64,000 nt of DNA, taken from Schistosoma mansoni. Lineage: Eukaryota > Platyhelminthes > Trematoda > Strigeidida > Schistosomatidae. The stretch covers positions 18,299,004 through 18,363,003 of the forward strand of contig NC_031498.1 in the NCBI RefSeq assembly GCF_000237925.1, read 5' to 3'. Shown piece by piece: positions 25,148-40,100 of this stretch. The position numbers and the translations under genes were made by a program. How positions within the stretch are numbered: position 1 is the first letter of the stretch; each line of letters opens with the position of its first letter. The notes under the pieces are model-generated. The model saw only the letters and a program-made list of their open reading frames with translations, was not told the origin of the DNA and did no database searches.

Positions 25148-28100
25148 GCGATTATAGAATATGAAGTTAATGAAACTAATTAGTAAAAAAAAGAGTTTAA
25201 TACTGGTGAATCGATACTTATGGCAAACAGGAAATTTAGGTGTTGCTACAAATGGATTTTTTTGTGATCCTTCCCAATTGCCTACATTATCTTTCATTGA
25301 GAAAATAGATAAAGAAATTGAATTATTACTTACTGACTTTAAAGTCTGGATGCAAATCATCAGAAATTTACTTAAAGAGCTTAAACGTTAGCAAACGGTC
25401 AGCCACTATAATTCTATGAAGCATTCATCACCACGTTAGCATAAGGACTAAACTATTTTTTAAACTCATACCTACGGCAAAAACTTTTTGAGGCATTTGT
25501 TAGCGTTCCCTACTGCTTTAAACCTTATTAAATAATTGTTTAGTGGGTCACACTTAGTATTGAATTTACTATAGGTTGATCTATTTTAAGATAATTCAGT
25601 CGAATCAAAAAGTGCGCACAATACTTGTTATTTAGCAAGCCTAAATCGCATTTTTAGTTCTGCCTTTTCATAGATTTCAAGTGGTTTATTATCGAGTCAT
25701 TGAATAAGAATAAAGAGGATTTAAGGAAAAAAATTCACTTTCCGACAAAAACATTTACTTAAGCTGTACTATGGTACATCTATGACTCTATAGAAAGATA
25801 GAAAAGATAGAATCATAAATGAACATAAGGTTTCCAATATCAAAAAAAGGTTAAGTAGTGATGGAGAGTTTAGAGAATAAGATGAAAATAATTTACAGGT
25901 CAAAAATATAGAGATGATTGTCCACGTGAGAGATTTAAAGAAATGAAAAATGTAAAGGTCATAATAATAACAATAATAATGATAGGATATAAATCGTAAA
26001 AAAATTGTTAAAGAATATTAAGTGATTATGGTTTAAAAAGCACAAGATATTGACCGCAACAAAAACAGGACAAAACATACTGAAGAAGGGAATCACAGCG
26101 CTGGAAGGGTAAGAGGTTAGACGGATAAAGTGGACAATTGTCTCATATATTTCTCACCCGTAGATTATTTTCATCTTCCTATTCTTCTCTAAACTCTCCA
26201 CCATTGAGCAATCATCTTTTGATATTTAAAACATTGGATCACTTTATGATGAAATTTCATTACATTCTTCTATAGACTCATGTATTTACTAAACAACTGT
26301 AAATGCGAGTGTATAGCTTCAATAAATGATTTTGTAGGGAAGAATTTTTCTTCACTGAATCGCTTGTTTTTTTATTTATCATACATACTACTGTTACGCA
26401 TAGGCTTAACTCCCTATTTTAGGATCATTCACTGAAGTTAGTGTCTCAGTTTTAGGGTCAACACTGGGATGCAGGTACATTCACCGGATGAGTTACAAAC
26501 ATGACGAAATGCACAACTTAGAATACACTATTGATCACGTAGCAAACAGAATAAAAACAGAAATATAAGTTCGTAATAGATAAGAAAAACGTCCCAAGAT
26601 GATTTAGGAAAATAAGTACAACTCGCTACCATGTAGTAATATGACATTACATAGCAAGTATATCTGTTGTACGAAATTTACCATAAATTTTCACTTGGAA
26701 GTTGAGGTTGTTTAGATATTTCTTTCTGAGTATTCACTGTATTTCTCTAAAGACTTATTACCACTATCAACGAACTGAAAATTTCATTTCGTCGCGTTAA
26801 CAGGGTATGGCAACTTGAACCAAAATAAACATGTGCCAGATCCTACATTGCGCGTGAATGAGTGATTGACTATTCACACTCAACGATCCCTAAATATACA
26901 CAGAAACTGAAAATTGAACAAACCAAACATGACATATATTTGTATATCTAGCAGATATAGTGGAGCTCTAAGAAACATCAAAATATCAAAAATCACAGAC
27001 CAACCACTATAGAATGGTATAATTTTGAAAACCTTACTGATGTTGATTTTAAAATATTCATTCTTTAAACTTTATATCAACGAATAGGCACGCCTACTTG
27101 GAATATACCATTACATTATATCAAAGAAGGAGAAATCAGTAAACAATTTGTATCCCAATAAGTATAGCCTTATGGATTGAAAACACATTGTCTCGCTTCA
27201 CAAAATGAATAAACAGACACATTAGCTAATATAAAATATTGGAAGCTCAATAATCATCAAGCTGATATGATTCACATGTAATCAACATGAACTGGATGAC
27301 TGTATATTATAATGCCAATAATAGAAAATAATGCACGCGGAGAAAATATTATTCGAAAGAATAACAAAAGAACCACCGTGAGAAATTTTGAGTTTTCTAA
27401 TATTCAAAGACAATAAAACAAGTATTTTCAATATTAATCATCAACAAAAGATAACAGTGATGCACGTCAACAGAATATCCAATAAAATATTTAGGCAGAT
27501 AGATAGTAAGTAAAATAAATATGGACAACTGTAAGCCTTTACACTCAGGTAACGTCCTTTTCTTTCTATCTCTCTTTCAAACATACACACACATACGGTA
27601 CCATAATTATCCATCAACAAAAACCGGGAGTGAAAAAAATACCTGAAAATATTTATCATAGGCGCAGGAAGTAAGTAACAATTGTAAAAATGTTTTCAGC
27701 GAATATATCAAAGGTAGTAGAGAGAAAACACATAATAGTTTCGGATTTACAAGCGGAAATTCGTATAAATAAATACTAATAGGTCAGTGGCTTTGAAAGG
27801 ATAAAGATCTATCTAGTTATGGATCGATATCTACCAAATTCTATCGATCAACTTACTGACTACAAACGAACTCAGAATTACGAACCAACACATCGAATTT
27901 GGAATAAAACCACAAAGAAATAAAAAAGGCAATCCAAAAAGCTTCATTTTATGCGAAAGCACAATTATCTTGATAAGGTTAAATAAAAATGGGATCAGTG
28001 GTTCTTGTGTTACTTGAACGGAGTGTATTAAGTGAGGGAAAATAAATTACTTGATGATTTTTTCCTAGCTAGTACTGACTGTGATAGTTGTTGTGTTCGA

Positions 28101-31100
28101 ATTTAATCTACTTTAACGAGTCAAGCTTGTCGAAACTATGTATTTGTTAGTTAGAGATTAATCGTGGCTTAGCCACAGTAGGACATCTTTGGGGGTGTTT
28201 CTTTTACTATATAGCTCATTATCAGATTTGGATTTGGAGGGAGAATAGCATACCAAACATGCTTGCCTTTTGCTTAAGATGGTCAGTGCCTACAGCGGCG
28301 GTTACATATTTTTAGAGGTATAACAATTATATAACAGCCAGTAGCCCTGCATTTTTTGATGAATATCTAGATTTTGGATGATTTTGTAGCTACAATCTGG
28401 AATTTCCTGGTCTCTTAAAGTAACTTTTATGTACCAGAATAGAGATATGTATCTTCTGAATCTACTGATAATTAATTACTTTAAAAACAGAAATCTCATT
28501 TAGTTAATCATGAAAACACAAACTAAGATTTATAGCATCTCAATAAGTTTCTCTTTCAATTACATTAATGAATGGTTTAATTTATGTATGGATTTACCAT
28601 GAAATGCAATTTGGACGTGACAATTTTACAGGATCTTCACCTAATCATTTAATTATATTTAAACAGATGATCATGAAAGTATGTTTTCATGTCAACAATT
28701 GTAATAGGAGAAAACACGAGAGAATGTAAAGATACAATTGCATGATAAACAAACGATAGAGTGGGTGGTTTAAATAATAAGAACCTGTACTTAGATTTTT
28801 GTCAAAAAAAATCACATACGTGATGGAAAGAAATGAACTATATTGATATAGGAATATTTCAATCTTAATAAAGTAGGCAGGCAAAACACAATTACATTTT
28901 ACCATATAATGTTATCGTAGTAAAATAACCAACTCTGATTAGGGCAGGGAGCTAAGTTATCATAATTTACAATAACAAATCAAAGCAGTTAACTAAGAGT
29001 AACCAGAAAATCACATCAATAGTAGTGTACAATTAAAATGTAAATGAAAAAGAAATTGAGATGAGCAATAAATAAGTATAGGTAATATTTTGTAACTCAT
29101 TTATCAACTATACTGTTTTGTACATTTTTTGTGAAAGCTAATCATAAAACCTGGACCATCAAAACTAAAGTGGATAAAACGGAGTTCGAATCTCTGACCG
29201 ACTAATAGAAATCCAAGTGTTTTAAATATTAGGCCACCTCTCCACCGTGTTGAATTAATAAACATATATCTTATTAGTTATAGTAAACTAAGAGATGAAT
29301 ACATCACATACACAGTAAAGCATACATCATTCTTCAAATACAGATCGATTGAAATAATATAATTTCCACACATCAGTCAGTTGTCGTCAATGTTAAACCT
29401 CGTATAGAAGTAGATTAGCCCTAGTTGCCATACTACATTAGCACAAAAAGATGAGTATTAAAAAAATGGAATAATTCAATGGCAACGACAATGAGGAAAA
29501 TTCAATGTTGAGAATATAGTTCGAAAAGACAGAGTGGCAAGGTATGTGTGAAAAAATACTGGAATTCGAAACCGGGAGAAAGATAAGGAGCGAATGAATC
29601 AGCATCACTATTAACAATTATATGGTCTTTTATCTAAAGTCTCCAGTCACCGGTCGTAGTCATCGAGTGAATTGAGATCAAGCATTTTAAATCTACCAAC
29701 ATGACTCGAACCAACGATCAATGACTTCATTGATTGGTGACAGTTTTTGGTTTGATTGACTTTATATTTCTTCCAATCTTATTTATTATTTATTTATTTA
29801 TTTAAACACATAAATATTGATACAACGAGGCATCAGAAATATATGCTCCACACAAATCTCATTTGATTTGTGTGAGGGCTATGATACTGCTCAGGTGCCC
29901 AAACTGAAGCAGGTGGTTTTCATAGGGGGCAATATCCGGAGCCTTTGACCTAAAAGGTCTGATCTAAAAGGCAGTGGAGCATCGTAAGGAGATGCAGTCC
30001 CATGGTAGCCGGTGACCATTGATTGATTCATACACCATTTGTTCCCTCAGGATACTAGAGCCCATGTGCACCATTGGTTTGGAATCAGGGTTTGCCAACT
30101 CCCCTAGGTGGACTTTCCGTATCCACCAACCCGGTTAAAGCGCCGGACATCCGCTTTCCATCCTCTCGATTTCGTAAACAACAACTCCGCCACGAGAAGG
30201 CAGTGAGTAGGACTTCCTTGGCAGAGGTTGTATACTCGTGGCTGTGTGAGAGCATTTCGAGAGGGAGAGCGGACTCTCCCCACTCTTGGCCGTACCAATA
30301 CCACATGTCGAGGTAGGCGGTGGTTGAACATACGTGATAAATGTCTCAACTACTTCGATAGATGTATATTTTACAATCTTATCAACTGATTGGTCATATT
30401 TGCTTAGAGTTTTGTCCTTTACCTCAACATCATTCACTCGGTCATTCCACAAAAATGATCAAAAACTTGAAGTCTATGAATGTCTTTCATTTTCAAAGAC
30501 CATATACATATATGATGAAGATATATAAATATGACTGTATGAATTCTCCAACAACAACAACAAATACCAATTTATTGATTTTCATATCAAATATCTTTTG
30601 GTATTTCCTTATTAGAAAAATAATATTTATGATAATTAAATCAGTTGATTATAAAACAAATAGAACCAATGTTCCCAAAAATGTTTGATAAAACATAACT
30701 GTACAAAAAAGATAGACCAGAAAACATACACACACAAAAAATGACAAAAATATGGAATAAATAAAAACAAAACGTTTATTACCACATGGTTTGTATCCTC
30801 TTCATCTTCATCATTATTTACAGATAATGACAATTGTCTTGCAAGCATAATTTCTGCACGTGGATCAACTTTTCGATAATTTAAAGCCTAAAGAATAATC
30901 ATAATAAAATTTAATTAAAGTCATATGTTGTAAAATACATGAATGATTTAATCATGTTTGAAAATGTTCTAATACATGAGGCTTTTGAATACAACTGAAC
31001 AATTTTATTCATTGAATTGTAAGATTGATACATTTGAAAAAGAATAGTTCTTTCGTTACTTGAGTAATTCTAGAACTGATATACCAAAGGAAGAATTAAA

Positions 31101-34100
31101 CCTGACATCTAAAAAGTAATACCATTGATCAATAGTTCCCAAATCGTATGCTCATTAATTTGTTACATAAATCTAAACATGTTTATTTTAATGTTCAGTA
31201 TATTGTACATATGAGTGTTATGTTGTTATGGAAAAACACCATCTTACTAAGCAGTTACTTTGTCTTTTGACATCAGTTCGATTGGGGGTTAACGTCAATA
31301 GTTTGATCTCGTAAACAGTTATCATTTGATAGCACTGAATCTTACTAACCAGTTGACGCATTCCATTCATTAGCATAACAATAATAATCCTCAAACGTTT
31401 TTTTCATCATAAAACATTAAAGGCTAACTCATAACAATACTCGTAAACTTTCATACTACCAGTCTAGTAGAGTTGGCAAACCTTTCGCAGTAACTCTGTA
31501 GAGCGAACAAAGTTAAACATTTGGAGCAGCCTTTGTTAGAACATTCATTTTAAAACATGGTAAAAACTTGTACTTAGAAAAATAAAGGTTGTAACTATCA
31601 AAAACCAGAGAGAATTTAATGCGTATCTTTTTCATCATACTATTTTATTAACCTTATTATCACGTTATATACATACAGTCAGCTTGCAAAAATACTCAAA
31701 AATTAAGTATTTTGAAAATAAGACTTGAAATAACCGACCACTTCTTGATAAAAAGAAAACACTTTAATAAACTAGACTAATTTCACTACGAAACTATATA
31801 CAATATTATATTGTACAACCAATTCGATTTTCTTCATTGTCTTGTTTACTTTTTAAACAGCCTTATAATGTCATTGTTTCTCATTGGAAAGCAGAATACG
31901 CTTGACCTGGCTATTACAAAATAATATTTTGTACTTCAGTAATATATTACTAGGAATTTTCTGTTCAATAAGGGCTTTAACCATTGTTTTAACCAGAAGA
32001 AACCTATTTATATGGTATTACCAAATTTTTTCGATCTTTGATATCTGTCATAGTTTTGACTACAAAGTTCAAGATATAAGCATAAATATGTTCCACACTT
32101 TCTTGTTCTCTTATGTGAAACGACCAAAGATTTATTTAAAGGCAGTTGAGCATTTTAGAAAACAAATACACTGCAAAGGAAATTTTCTTGTTCGTTTTTC
32201 ACCCCCTCAAAATTTGGATTTACATGCAGACTTTTTAGTTGTGTTTAGGTTATCCATTTGGTGGAATAACATCGATAATTCCACCTTACTTGAAACTACA
32301 AGACTGATCACTTTTGTCATGTTCTCGTAACAAGCTTTCATACTACTTATTTATTGATTGAGTAGCCTAACTTTATTGCGGAAATTATACATGGATAGGA
32401 AGCAGTTCAGCTTATTCGCAAACAAACCACAGATTACCTAAGATCAGTTGAGCTGCACTCAGAATATCATCAGAATCTTTCAACATCGAATAAGTATATG
32501 CTCTTATAAGAGATATGTGGTCATGAAATGAAGGAACTTTAGATCACGACATCTACAGTAGATCCCTGCCCAGCACCATCAAATGTGCAAATGCCATACA
32601 GAAATTAACTGACTAAAAGTGATTACACACAACTTATGTCTAGAATCCTTGGTGAATTTGTACAGAAGTGGACTCTTAGCATGTTCGTTTCCTTGATGAA
32701 GTATAGTTGCCTCGAATTCCTTAACTGTAACAGGGATTATACCTAAGAAAACTGCTAAAATATACGCTTGCTTTGCTTTCTCAAGTGCTGTAATCTTGCA
32801 AATATTTACTGAGAATTTTCCCTTTCCTGAAGAGCCAATCCGCATTCAAAACTAGTTTGATAGGATCAACTAGCCAACTTCATCCGTCTCATCACAACAT
32901 TTGCCATTCAGGAAATAAATGTTGTAACCACTGGAACCTTAAAATATAAAATACTTATTCTGCATAATCTCATTCAGAATTTTCATCGACAAAGTTTACT
33001 AAGTAAGAGGTAAACAATTTTAATCGAAATGAAAGAACAAAAGACTAAATTACAGTAAGGGTCAACGAACAGTCATACATGTTCATATGTACAAAATGTT
33101 CATCGAAAATACTGCTAATATGAGACAGTTTGATCACATAACTCACGACCACGAATTTTCGAATCATTCATTTTATATCATATTATTGTTTTGATTTGCT
33201 AAGCATTATTAATTATACACTCTTCGGTCATTTTTATTTGACGAATCATAAAAAGCAAAGTATATCACTGACAGTGATGAATTTCGAATAAACAGTATAA
33301 AATACAAGATGTAATAGTGAAAGCTTTAGGTCGATTAATGATTATTGTTTTCATTTATCTTATCAAATAAACACCTATAGAGCAGCTAACTTAGTGAAAC
33401 TATTAGCATGTAAATCGACAGACTAATTTCTGTACTGCTCAATAATATCTATTAAGAATAGAGGTGGTTTTTGGAGAGTGTGACAACAGTAACAGAATCA
33501 TTATGAACCATGATTCACTAAACTGTTTTATTATCGTTTAAGACTTCACGCAGATGAGCACCTACATACCAAGATCAAATAGAACTCGGAAACTTCAAGT
33601 TTTCTGCCAACTGTAGGTCTGTTAAGATAATGAGTCGAAATTTAATGGTCTTATTATTTGACTAAGATAAATTTACGATATACTATGACATATATACATT
33701 ACTATCGATGCGTGTCTGTCTTGATCGCCATTAGGTTGACTGTGTACGTAATAACTATCTCCAATTTTTTATGGCTTTTCCATTGTCAGTTCATGAAAAA
33801 AACTTAACTTTGAATATCTATTCAGTTTACATTTTAAACTGGGTTCTATGATCTGTTCAGTAATTCCAGTAGCATACCAACAATTCATCTATCGTCATGA
33901 TATCTCATTAGCTAACCTTTTCAAACGATCTTTTAGCTTTCACATAGCGCGAGGAAATATTGTAAGTGCCCTCTAAACGGAAAGCGCTATACCTGAGAGA
34001 TTAGAATGAGATTGTAGCGGGTTAAACCAGCTGCTTCTAGATTCGATTTCTAGACTACTTTAATCAGAGACTTGTGATGTCTATTGCTTTCCTTAATAAA

Positions 34101-37100
34101 TGTAAGCGCATTGTGTACGCTCCCTAGGTTTTCGGAACACTATTTTTTCCAGTTTTCCTCAATCACACTACCCTGCGTATTGCCCTAATACACAAAACAC
34201 CTTTAGGCTAAATGCGAAACGCTAAATCGTATACTCTTAACTACCAAACTATATAAAATTATCAGCTTTAATTTTCGCGCAAATAAACTAAAAAACTGAA
34301 AAAATAACCTATTGATCAAAAATCCATTGTGCATAATTTTCAGGAGTGGATTATAATTACTAACGGAAGATATATAACATGCAATGAATCATAGGCGCAA
34401 ACACAGACACACTAGTATGAATATTTTATGAAGCGAACATTTAAAAGTAGAAAGATAGATATTTACAAACTACATCGTCTATAATCATCATAGTCAAGAA
34501 GAAAAAACCTGTAGTTGAAACAAAAAATAAAATTAATTTTATTGTTAAAAAATAACTGTTATCGATTTGCTGAGTAATCTGATATTTTTACAACTACATA
34601 AATTGCGGTACGCCTAGTTTTTGGTATACCTGAAAAAGCGTGATATATTTTTCAGATCATAAAGCCAATTATAAAATTCGTGAAAACATCTTGAAATGAG
34701 GCAGTGATGACGAAACGGTTATTGTTTGGTTGAGCGATTTGTGGAGATTAATACAACTGCAATAGTTATTCAGTGACAGAAAATACTACCAATACCATCT
34801 GCATCATTTTTAGTGCAGATCGAATTCTATCAATCAATTTGCGATACGGCCACTAGTCTAGATGAATCTACATCACGTACAATATGCTGGGATATGAGAT
34901 GGTGGTTCAAGGTAGTCGACAGGAAACCCTGAACCTATATATCGTGCTACTTGGCACTAGTAAGCAAGGTGTACTTGTAACCTTGAGGTATCTGATGCTT
35001 CCTGGAAGATCTGTTTTCATGTCACATAGCTTCATGAATCCGTTGTTGTTATACTTATAACTGAAAGTAAATTTTTGGAAAACTATTTGTGACAACTAAA
35101 GTTTAGCTACCTATTTTGTTCAATTTCGAGGTGAGCACATTTTTTACGTCATAATTACCAATATTATGTGTCCTTCATCCTTACCACAATTAAAGAAGTT
35201 TTTCTGCAATTGGTGTTTTACTATGCCGATTTTTCCTTTATCTTTGAAGATATACCAAAAACTATTTGAGCTTAGGAAAGGTTTGATTGCATTTTCTTTT
35301 TCGAATGATGCAAGTATAGTTTTAGTCAGAATTTTACTTCTGAGTGGGGAAATGATGTTAATCTTTGTTGTCTAAGGTAGTCGATGTCCCAAGTATAGAA
35401 CCAGTAGTACTATGTAGCATGGATGCAAAAATGATGCGATGACAAGGTTTGAAATTAACAGTTACGATTGTGTACTATTCAGTTTTTTAAAAAATAATTA
35501 ACGACAAGTTAAAATTATTTAGTCATGCATTTATACATAGATAACGACACTGAAATTTTATAAATCAGGAAAGACGGTCGACAAAATTACAAACGATTAC
35601 CCCAAAATAGTTCATAAAAAGGCAACTATGATTGGTATCAGTCAGTTACACCAGACATAAACTTTAAACAACGGAATATAGAGAGGCGGAATAAGATAAT
35701 CAATAAATGTATGATTTACAATAATGAAATAATACTTATCGAGTAGTTACGTTACGTATTAATTATATAATAACACATTGATTATTAAATAATATTGAGT
35801 AATTGGAAGGAAGAGGATTATAATAATCAAAGTAATTATTGGAAAAATCAAACAGTTGCTACGTTGCATAATATATAAAAAGAAAGAACAAACAAAATAT
35901 TTTGATGAAAGGTCAATATTATAGTTGTTATGTAAGATTCAATTGATGGAAAAGTTTGGTTTATGAATATAAATTCCGATGGCTTTAGCAATATGCAAAA
36001 AAGAACTCGTAAACTATGTGGGAAGCTTGATGGAATATAGTGGATAACCTTAAATGCTTCATTCAAGTCAAGGTGATGACATGTGTCCACCAAGTGAACG
36101 AGAATAGAACTAATCACTCTCACTTGTCCTTTGCTTAACCAAGATGGATGGTGTTCTGATATGCAATGACGGACTAGATCAATTGTACGCCCTATATAAC
36201 TGACTCCACAGGAGCAGTTGAATTAGTGAATACATATGGATATGGCGAATTCAGGCAGCATGTCTTTATTAAGAATTCTTATTATGATCTGGTTGTAGAA
36301 AACGGCATTCAGTCGGGTTTCAGTAAATTTTTTCTGTATTCCCTTTCTTAACCTATGAGTCGCGATTTTCTCGGTAGAATCATTTAGGAATTATATTTTT
36401 AAGTACAGTACTTTCTTAGAGACGGTAAATATATTTGGTCTTCTTTTCCTTTCTCTCGTCATCCTGGTTATCGGTATAACAGTGAGTTTGTAACTGAACT
36501 TTGATGAAACCCTTTCCTTCAAAATTATTTAAAACTATTTTCTAATTTCTATCAATTTTTATATTTTACATATTTCCATCATTCGTCCCTTGATTCTTAC
36601 ATAACAACTATAATATTGACCTTTCATCAAAATATTTTGTTTGTTCTTTCTTTTTATATATTATGCAACGTAGCAACTGTTTGATTTTTCCAATAATTAC
36701 TTTGATTATTATAATCCTCTTCCTTCCAATTACTCAATATTATTTAATAATCAATGTGTTATTATATAATTAATACGTAACGTAACTACTCGATAAGTAT
36801 TATTTCATTATTGTAAATCATACATTTATTGATCAGTGTAGAGCCATGATGAAGAACTAATTGGGAAGAAATCTCTTCGCTCAATCCGTTCTTTTTTCTG
36901 TTAAATATCAAGATGAGAATGATCAGTTCACTATTCTAGAAAACTTTCCACTAAACGCTTCAATTGTAGTAATAAATTTTATACAACAAATTAGTATAAC
37001 ATTACTAAGTATTATGCGTGTTTAAGCTTACGATAGATTAGTAGACAGAAAGCCTTTCTAATAGAATACAAATACGCAGACATCTTTAAGCCGCCTACAT

Positions 37101-37139
37101 AAATGTTCTATTAGATAACATCACATTTGGTATATAAAC

Positions 37140-37195
<56 letters not shown>

Positions 37196-40100
37196 TGCTA
37201 TATCCGATTTACTAAAATATCATACGAAATTACAGCAAATTATGAATTATATCAATTGCTATTACACACACAAGGGGAATATTTAAACAACACTAACCGT
37301 TTCATTTGATGGCAGCTTGGATTCTAAAGCTTTTATACGATTTTTAATAGTATTAGTCACCTCGTTTTGTGCTACTTGCTTCATGATATTCTGTGATTGA
37401 TTTTCAGAGTCTACATTATTGTTATTGTTATTTGTCTCTGGCTCACAAACAGGTCGAACAAAACCAACGGGTTTCTAAAATTTCCGGTAAAGAAAAGAAA
37501 GAAAATGTATTCTTTTGAAGAGGAAAGGTACGTAAAAGTGATGACGGGTAGTCTATTGTTACATTGATGAAATTTATCAAAACAAAAATCTCGGATTAAT
37601 GAATAACAACAAGTGGAGAAAATGTGTGTGTCTACCAGACAATCAACGTTACAAACCAACTTAAACCCAAGTAAAAATTCATAACAATAACTGAAAGAAA
37701 TTTACCAGATGAATTTTACTTATATAAATACTAGCCAAATAAGAACTAGTGAATAAAAATGATTAATTTGGTAATACTTATATTATTTAAAGCATTGATA
37801 GCTTGTTATTGTAAAAATATGGTTCAGAAACAAAAAATTCATCAAAACACTTAATCACAGACGATGAACAAAGCACCATATTTTCTTCAGAATATAATAT
37901 TTTCCAAACAAACAATGCAAACGAATTTGCCAATAGCCTTCTTTCAAATTAGAAATTAAAAGTTCTTGTTCTTATGAAAAGTGAATGATATCAGTAAAAC
38001 AACGGATCTACAATAAGTAATAAATCTTTATAAGACATATCTTGCAGCGACTACTAGAATTATTAAATAATTGTTTACTATCTTGATTACTATCGATCGA
38101 ACACACAAAAACATTTAAGGAAAGATGGATAGTGGCTAGCAGTGAAATCCAGGACGCGCGTTTCGTCCTATTTGGGACTCGTCAGCTGGATGTGCCTGCA
38201 TCTCGAAGTTGATGTTCGCTCCGGAACTCGAACCCAGTACCTTTCGCTTCAAACCGCCATCGCGTTATCCACTCAGCTAGTAAATCCTGATAGCCACTTG
38301 CTTGTGCAATGGGGTGAAGTTTGAATTCACTCAGCATTGTTTGTTTGAATTTTCCAACTGCTAGCCACTATCCATCTTGTCTTACAGTGCTTGTGAATTT
38401 AGGCTATATCGAGGCAATACGCACAGTATGCACTCATGGCAAATAAGAGACTGACCAGTTGCAGTCCTAAGCATCAATAGGAAGATTCAAACAAACAATA
38501 CTAAGTGAAAAACATTTAAGTCTATGGTTGGACAACAGTATATAATCTTTAAAGTACAACTACATCAAATGACCTTCTTCTGAATGGTAAACAAACATTC
38601 AAATTTAAGAATCTTGTATCATTGATGTAGCAATAAAAAATTGATACACTATGACAATTCAAAAAGTGAATCAACAAATAATTTTTATAGAAATATACTC
38701 AATTTGTCAAGAATATAAAATAACAACTTGAGATGGTGGAGAAGATTTGTAGCTCAGGCGGATGATTTTGTTCTCTAAGCTGGATGGTTTGGTCGTGGAG
38801 CTTTCATCGTCCTTCTGAACGAAATCCTCACCACTTCTACCCAAAGTTTGTGTTGATGATGTCGTTCAGAAGGACGATGAAAGCTCCACGACCAAACAAT
38901 CCAGCTCAGAGAACAAAACTCCATTGAAATAACAACTAAATATCATTGTATTATTGTAACAGATTTTTAAATAAGTTTAAATATGTCCCATAATTCATTA
39001 GATAAACAACATCATCATAATTTCTACTGAATCTATCATGTATTAAGCATGATAAATAAAAAAAGCCTACAAAAGCAGAAACCAAACAAAAAAACAACTT
39101 ATGAATTTAATATTTAATAAATTACCAAAAGAATTGAATATTGTATACTCTCATTACTGGTTTATTTTATATATATTGAAACCATTCAAATCAAGTTGAT
39201 ATATAATAACACAACTTTTAATATTCAATTAAGCTTTAATATAAAAACATGGCACGAACTAAATACAAGTAACTAATTTGTATTGAATTAATAATAATAA
39301 TAAGTTAGAAATAGAAAAATAGATTGATGATTAATATTATGGTGTTATGATTTATTTAATAATAATAGTAATAATAATAATAACAATAGTAATAATGATA
39401 ATAATAATAATAACAATAGTAACAATGATAATAATAATAATAATGATAGTAATAATGATGATAATAATAATGATAATAATAATAGTGATAATAATAATTC
39501 TGCTATAGACAAATAATTAATAGAAACATCGGTCCAATAATAAGAAATCTGATTAAAACAGAGATTAACACCAAATTAATTTATTATATCTGCGTATACA
39601 GTATCAGCATTATTAGTACAAGCATATTTGCACACACATACACACACACACAAATAGACAGAATACAATACGAATATAAAAGATTTGATCATTAAATGAA
39701 GAAAGTCATTATATAAGAAACGTGAATATAGATCACGTTGATTAGTTGATTGAAAAATTTAATAGGTCATTTTATATCATTTTCATATCATCATTTCATT
39801 GTATTACATAATAAGACAACTAAATAAATAAATAAATTGCCAGGACTGATATAGAATATATATTGATAAGATTATTGCTTAAAAACAAGATCACTAAGCA
39901 TAAAAATTTCGCATTTATCTTGTTTATCATAAAATTAGAGGAGATAGTTTCCTATTTTTTTCACATAAAACTGAACAGAAATTGAATAAAATCTTTGACA
40001 TAAAACAAGAAATATCATAAATTCAACAATAGTTAATCATTTAATGTAATTAACTATTATGATAGATCAGCTGAGTAAGACTAACTGAAACATTCCTTTC

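Larger units (their letters stand above)
35699..36833 (-). mobile_element. Penelope-like fragment flanked by an inverted repeat
   Basis: The minus strand between about 36420 and 35850 encodes KIATHRLRKGIQKKF, then CSCGVSYIGRTIDLVRH, EHHPSWL and ILVHLVDTCHHLDLNEAFKV: a GIY-YIG endonuclease of the Penelope type, with at least one stop (at about 36220). Its 3' flank (35699-35937) is repeated exactly in inverted orientation at 36595-36833. The reverse transcriptase is absent. Lies in intron 7 of the drebrin-like gene. Confidence 0.87.

Noticed and set aside
25161-25391. 76-codon plus-strand ORF beside the TA array
   Set aside because: Lies in intron 8 opposite the drebrin-like gene, with no domain and no matching splice sites.
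31884-32330. 148-codon plus-strand ORF in intron 7
   Set aside because: No motif, biased toward Phe/Ile/Leu as expected from AT-rich sequence, and no splice partners. Chance is the simplest explanation.
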